From Streptococcus pseudopneumoniae ATCC BAA-960 = CCUG 49455 (GTDB lineage Bacteria > Bacillota > Bacilli > Lactobacillales > Streptococcaceae), in NCBI RefSeq assembly GCF_002087075.1, contig NZ_MWSM01000007.1, positions 76,078 through 140,077 of the forward strand: a stretch of DNA of 64,000 nucleotides. The letters are read 5' to 3'. The position numbers and the translations under genes were made by a program. The notes beneath the pieces are model-generated. The model ran no database searches and had not been told where the DNA came from. It saw only the letters and a list, made by a program, of their open reading frames with translations. This document shows, in pieces, positions 60,807-64,000 of the stretch (position 1 is its first letter; the number at the start of each line of letters is the position of its first letter).

Positions 60807-62756
60807 TTAATATTTCCCCAACTCACGGAGACTGGTGTGATTTTCCTGAATACGTCGGAACATCTTTTCCATATCCGACTTGGTAAAATGCACCAAAACA
60901 GGACGTCCGTGAGGACAGTTATAGGGATTGTCACATTGAGAAAGCTGATAGAGGAGTTGTCTAGCTGAATGATCATCAATACGATGATTGGCCTTGATAG
61001 ATCGCTTGCAAGACATCATGATAGCCAGCTCTGCTCGGTATTTCTTGATAGAAACTTCCTTGGTCAAAAGGAGCATGTCGCACATCTCATAGATGCCTGA
61101 TTCAATCTCTTCTTCTGCCATCCAAATAGGATGTTCACGTAGAATAAATTGATTTTCTCCGTACTCTGCTAGAAAGACGCCCACTTCCTCTAAGAGAGGC
61201 ATTCTTTCCTTGAGACGCAGGGCATCATCCGCAGGAAATTCAAAGATATAGGGCACTAGGAGTTGCTGCTGGCTCTGGTCAACATTGCCAATGCTTTCAC
61301 GGTACTCCTCGTACTTGACCCGTTCCTGAGCAGCGTGCTGATCTATGATGTAAAGTCCATCTCGCCCTTGGGCAAAGAGATAAGTCCCGTGCATTTGTCC
61401 GAAAAACTCCAACTCTGGGAAGCTGGATGCTTCTTCTCGCTCCAGTTTGTCATAAGCCTTATCGATGCTAGCAAGATCTAACTCTGGATGGTCTAGCTGG
61501 TCGTAGTTAGCAGGCTTTCTCTCTGCAAAATGCAGTTTTGCTGGCTTGGTCAATCGGTCCAAGGTTTCCTTGGCAAACAGGGTCAAATCCTGCCCTTCAT
61601 CAGTCAATTCTACCTGATAATCAGCTACTTCAGTTTGACTAGGTCTTGACGGCTCAGTTTTCTCATAGTAGAGCGTATTTTCTTTGAGTGGGAGAATAGT
61701 TTGCTCCACCTTCTCACGATTGCGCACGGTCGATTTGGCAAGATTTTCCAAGGCATCTGGAATCAAGGTTTGTTCCTTGAGACTATTTGTAATAGCTTCT
61801 GAGACCAAGGTCATCAGTTCTTTTTCCTTGGAAATCCGCACCTCTTGCTTGGTTGGATGCACATTGACATCCGCTAGATAAGGGTCGATATGAATGTGAA
61901 CGACAGCCAGTGGAAAACGCCCCACCATGAGCTTACTGCCATAGCCGTCAAGAATTGCACGATTGAGCAGGAAGTTCTTGATATAACGGCCATTGATGAA
62001 GAGGCTGATATAATTGCGGTTAGCCCGAGTCAACTCAGGCAAGGACACAAAACCTGAAATTTCGAAATCTAGGTCAGAGTTCTCAATTTCAATCATCTTC
62101 TTGGCACTCGCCAAACCGTAAATTCCTGCGATTGCTTGGCGCAATTGACCAGTCCCTGCTGTCCGCGTCATTTCCTTGCCATCACTAATCAAGCTAAAAG
62201 AAATCTCAGGATGGGCCAAGCCCAGACGGTTGACGATATCAATGATATGAGACAACTCTGCTTGCTGGCTCTTCATATACTTGAGACGGGCAGGCGTGTT
62301 GAAAAAGAGATCCTCCACACAAACCTTGGTTCCCACAGGACTAGTCGCTGGGATGACTTCCTCAACTTCACCCCCACGCGCGACGAGCTTGGTTCCGTGA
62401 CTTGCGCCCTCAACTGCTGTCAAAAGAGTTAAAACGCTGACGGACGCAATAGAAGGCAAGGCTTCACCACGAAAACCAAGCGTCCGAATCCGAAAGAGGT
62501 CTGCTTGATTTTTTATCTTACTAGTCGCATGACGACGCAGAGCCAGCTCCACCTCATCGTGGGCAATTCCATGACCATTATCTGTGATTTGGATTTTCTT
62601 GAGACCAGCTTCCTCAATCTCAATGATAATCTGACTAGAGCCCGCATCAATGGCATTTTCTACCAGCTCCTTAACAACGCTAGCTGGACGCTCGATAACC
62701 TCTCCAGCTGCAATCTGGTTTGCCAGCACCTCTGGCAATTCAATAATATGAGACAT
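60807..62756 (-). CDS. mutL: DNA mismatch repair protein MutL (HexB)
   Basis: This 649-residue GHKL ATPase has the N-box [17 protein letters not shown] and [13 protein letters not shown] with [15 protein letters not shown]. The C-terminal dimer domain holds the [12 protein letters not shown] and [10 protein letters not shown] (DQHA) region and ends with CPHGRPV. In pneumococci this is HexB. No endonuclease motif loss was checked in detail. Confidence 0.96.
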   Translation of the reverse strand: MSHIIELPEVLANQIAAGEVIERPASVVKELVENAIDAGSSQIIIEIEEAGLKKIQITDNGHGIAHDEVELALRRHATSKIKNQADLFRIRTLGFRGEALPSIASVSVLTLLTAVEGASHGTKLVARGGEVEEVIPATSPVGTKVCVEDLFFNTPARLKYMKSQQAELSHIIDIVNRLGLAHPEISFSLISDGKEMTRTAGTGQLRQAIAGIYGLASAKKMIEIENSDLDFEISGFVSLPELTRANRNYISLFINGRYIKNFLLNRAILDGYGSKLMVGRFPLAVVHIHIDPYLADVNVHPTKQEVRISKEKELMTLVSEAITNSLKEQTLIPDALENLAKSTVRNREKVEQTILPLKENTLYYEKTEPSRPSQTEVADYQVELTDEGQDLTLFAKETLDRLTKPAKLHFAERKPANYDQLDHPELDLASIDKAYDKLEREEASSFPELEFFGQMHGTYLFAQGRDGLYIIDQHAAQERVKYEEYRESIGNVDQSQQQLLVPYIFEFPADDALRLKERMPLLEEVGVFLAEYGENQFILREHPIWMAEEEIESGIYEMCDMLLLTKEVSIKKYRAELAIMMSCKRSIKANHRIDDHSARQLLYQLSQCDNPYNCPHGRPVLVHFTKSDMEKMFRRIQENHTSLRELGKY

Positions 62757-62961
62757 CTTTCAGCCCCTTTCTGTATCTGTTTTCCTAGAAATTGATTAGT
62801 GCTATTATACCATATTTCAGATAGGACAGAAAAACTCCACCACATAGGAGCCAAATCCCTCCACATAGACAAAGTCCCTTGCAAGGGGCTGAAAAATAGT
62901 GTTTAATAAAGGTGTACAAGAAGTGATCACAATTTTGTATGAAAAACAAGGAGAGAAATTT

Positions 62962-63402
62962 ATGAAAGTAGAACTACAGATTAGTGAAACTTACGAAGAG
63001 GAAAAGCTGATTGTCCAAGCACCTCAAGAGACCGAAAAAGTCCAAAAAGTCATCGAGTTCGCAGAAAATCTTGACCGAACAGAAAAAATCAAAGGAAAAA
63101 TCGATGATCAGGTCTATCTAGTTGAGATTGGCAAGATTCAGCGCTTCTATATTGAGAATCGGAAGGTTCTAGCAGAAACGGCGAGTCAGACCTACACCAT
63201 TGACTTACGACTCTATCAGATCCTTGAACTCTTGCCAAGCAATTTTATCCAAATTTCCCAATCAGAAATCATCAATATCGACTCCATCTCTCACCTCAAG
63301 CTTACGCCCAACGGCCTAGTAGAAATTTTCTTGAAAAACGAAAGCTTCACCTACTCTTCACGCCGTTATCTAAAAACCATCAAGGAGAAATTAGAACTAT
63401 GA
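62962..63402 (+). CDS. LytTR-domain transcriptional regulator
   Basis: This 146-residue stand-alone regulator has no receiver domain. The N-terminal part precedes a LytTR DNA-binding domain (IGKIQRFYIENRKVLAETAS, then NFIQISQSEIINIDSISHLK and SRRYLKTIKEKLEL). The start at 62962 has AAGGAGAG upstream; an earlier start is less likely. It overlaps the DUF3021 gene by 4 bp, forming a LytTR regulatory system of the HdrRM/BrsRM kind, where the membrane protein inhibits the regulator. Confidence 0.9.
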   Translation: MKVELQISETYEEEKLIVQAPQETEKVQKVIEFAENLDRTEKIKGKIDDQVYLVEIGKIQRFYIENRKVLAETASQTYTIDLRLYQILELLPSNFIQISQSEIINIDSISHLKLTPNGLVEIFLKNESFTYSSRRYLKTIKEKLEL

Positions 63403-63857
63403 AAAAACAAATCTTCCACGACGCAGCTACTGGTGTCCTCATCGGCCTCATCCTCTCTATCATCTTTTCACTCATTTATGCACCAAATACCTACGCACCA
63501 CTAAATCCCTACTCTCTCATCGGCCAAGTGATGGCTCAACATCAGGTTCACGGTGCCCTGGTCTTGCTCTACTGTACTCTTATCTGGGCAGCCATCGGTA
63601 TTCTCTTCAACTTTGGCAACCGATTATTCAGCCGTGACTGGAGCATGCTTCGTGCCACTCTGACTCATTTTTTCCTCATGCTAGTAGGCTTTGTCCCACT
63701 AGCAACCCTAGCAGGTTGGTTCCCCTTCCACTGGATTTTCTACCTCCAGCTCATTATCGAGTTTGCGATTGTCTACCTCATCATTTGGACTATTTCCTAT
63801 AAAAGAGCATCAAAAAAAGTAGACCATATCAATCAACTCTTGGAGCATAGAAAATAG
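63399..63857 (+). CDS. DUF3021 membrane protein, probable inhibitor of the LytTR regulator
   Basis: This 152-residue protein has four hydrophobic segments in the DUF3021 pattern (VLIGLILSIIFSLIY, LVLLYCTLIWAAIGILF, LMLVGFVPLATLAGW, LIIEFAIVYLIIWT). It overlaps the LytTR gene. By analogy to streptococcal HdrM/BrsM it may hold the regulator inactive until a signal arrives. Confidence 0.85.
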   Translation: MKKQIFHDAATGVLIGLILSIIFSLIYAPNTYAPLNPYSLIGQVMAQHQVHGALVLLYCTLIWAAIGILFNFGNRLFSRDWSMLRATLTHFFLMLVGFVPLATLAGWFPFHWIFYLQLIIEFAIVYLIIWTISYKRASKKVDHINQLLEHRK

Positions 63858-63877
63858 GAACCTCATAATAAGCAAAT

Positions 63878-63903
63878 CCGAGAAAGAAACTTCTCGGTTT
63901 TTC
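63878..63903 (+). terminator. Terminator after the LytTR/DUF3021 pair
   Basis: CCGAGAA (63878-63884) pairs with TTCTCGG (63891-63897), followed by TTTTTC. Confidence 0.8.
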
Positions 63904-63921
63904 TTTATCCTGCTGCACCTT

Positions 63922-64000
63922 ATACTCAATGAAAATCAAAGAGCAAACTAGGAAGCTAGCCGCAGGTTGCTCAAAACATTGTTTTGAGGTTGCAGATAAG
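63922..64000. repeat. BOX-type repeat, cut by the window edge
   Basis: It starts ATACTCAATGAAAATCAAAG and continues GCAGGTTGCTCAAAACATTG to the edge of the window. It is a closer match to the copy at 48402 than to the degenerate one at 60534. Confidence 0.75.

Overview
The window looks like a chromosomal segment of a mitis-group streptococcus, most likely Streptococcus pneumoniae or a very close relative. The reasons are the gene order (S10/spc ribosomal genes - nrdG/nrdD - ccs4 - cls - folC - ruvX - spx - uvrA - corA - tag - ruvA - rib operon - mutL), BOX-type repeats, a perfect late-competence (ComX) box, and a mega macrolide-resistance element sitting in tag.

Region 1 (1-9.5 kb, minus strand) is the S10/spc ribosomal protein operon from rpsJ to rpsE, driven by a promoter at 9511-9539. 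Its wider intergenic gaps carry long imperfect palindromes. Region 2 (9.6-17.2 kb, minus strand) holds the anaerobic ribonucleotide reductase group (nrdD, a 46-residue protein, an acetyltransferase, nrdG, a P-loop kinase), the competence-induced membrane protein ccs4 with its own ComX box, and cardiolipin synthase. Region 3 (17.2-24.8 kb, minus strand, AT-rich) is the most interesting part. IS remnants border a compact gene cluster for a thiazole/oxazole-modified peptide: two 35-residue precursor peptides with cores of the form CCCCYFCTSTG, an internal terminator, an Ocin-ThiF/SagC-like protein, a YcaO cyclodehydratase, a SagB-type dehydrogenase, an M16 zinc peptidase and a two-gene ABC exporter. 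I do not recognise this combination as a characterised bacteriocin.

Region 4 (24.8-33.0 kb, minus strand) is core genome: a lipoprotein gene broken by a stop codon, folC, DUF1292, ruvX, ireB, a YehR-like lipoprotein, spx, an Xaa-Pro peptidase and uvrA. Region 5 (33.1-46.67 kb) is a phage satellite (PICI-like) of about 13.5 kb between 19-bp direct repeats. It has a tyrosine integrase, divergent CI/Cro-type regulators with three 16-bp operators, antirepressor-type proteins, a primase-polymerase and an SF3 helicase, an iteron array that looks like the replication origin, ArpU/DUF1492-type proteins and a RhuM cargo gene. It has no capsid, portal, large terminase or lysis genes. One attachment repeat forms the -10 region of the corA promoter.

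Region 6 (46.7-50.5 kb, plus strand) is corA, a DUF1129 membrane protein, an LD-carboxypeptidase/MccC-like gene and a SemiSWEET transporter. Region 7 (50.52-55.93 kb) is the mega element (mefE, msrD and a truncated umuC module) splitting tag into two fragments; its mefE-msrD gap is only 20 bp. Region 8 (56-64 kb) has ruvA, an FMN riboswitch with the ribD-ribE-ribBA-ribH operon, mutL, and a LytTR regulator paired with a DUF3021 membrane protein. No rRNA, tRNA or CRISPR array was seen.
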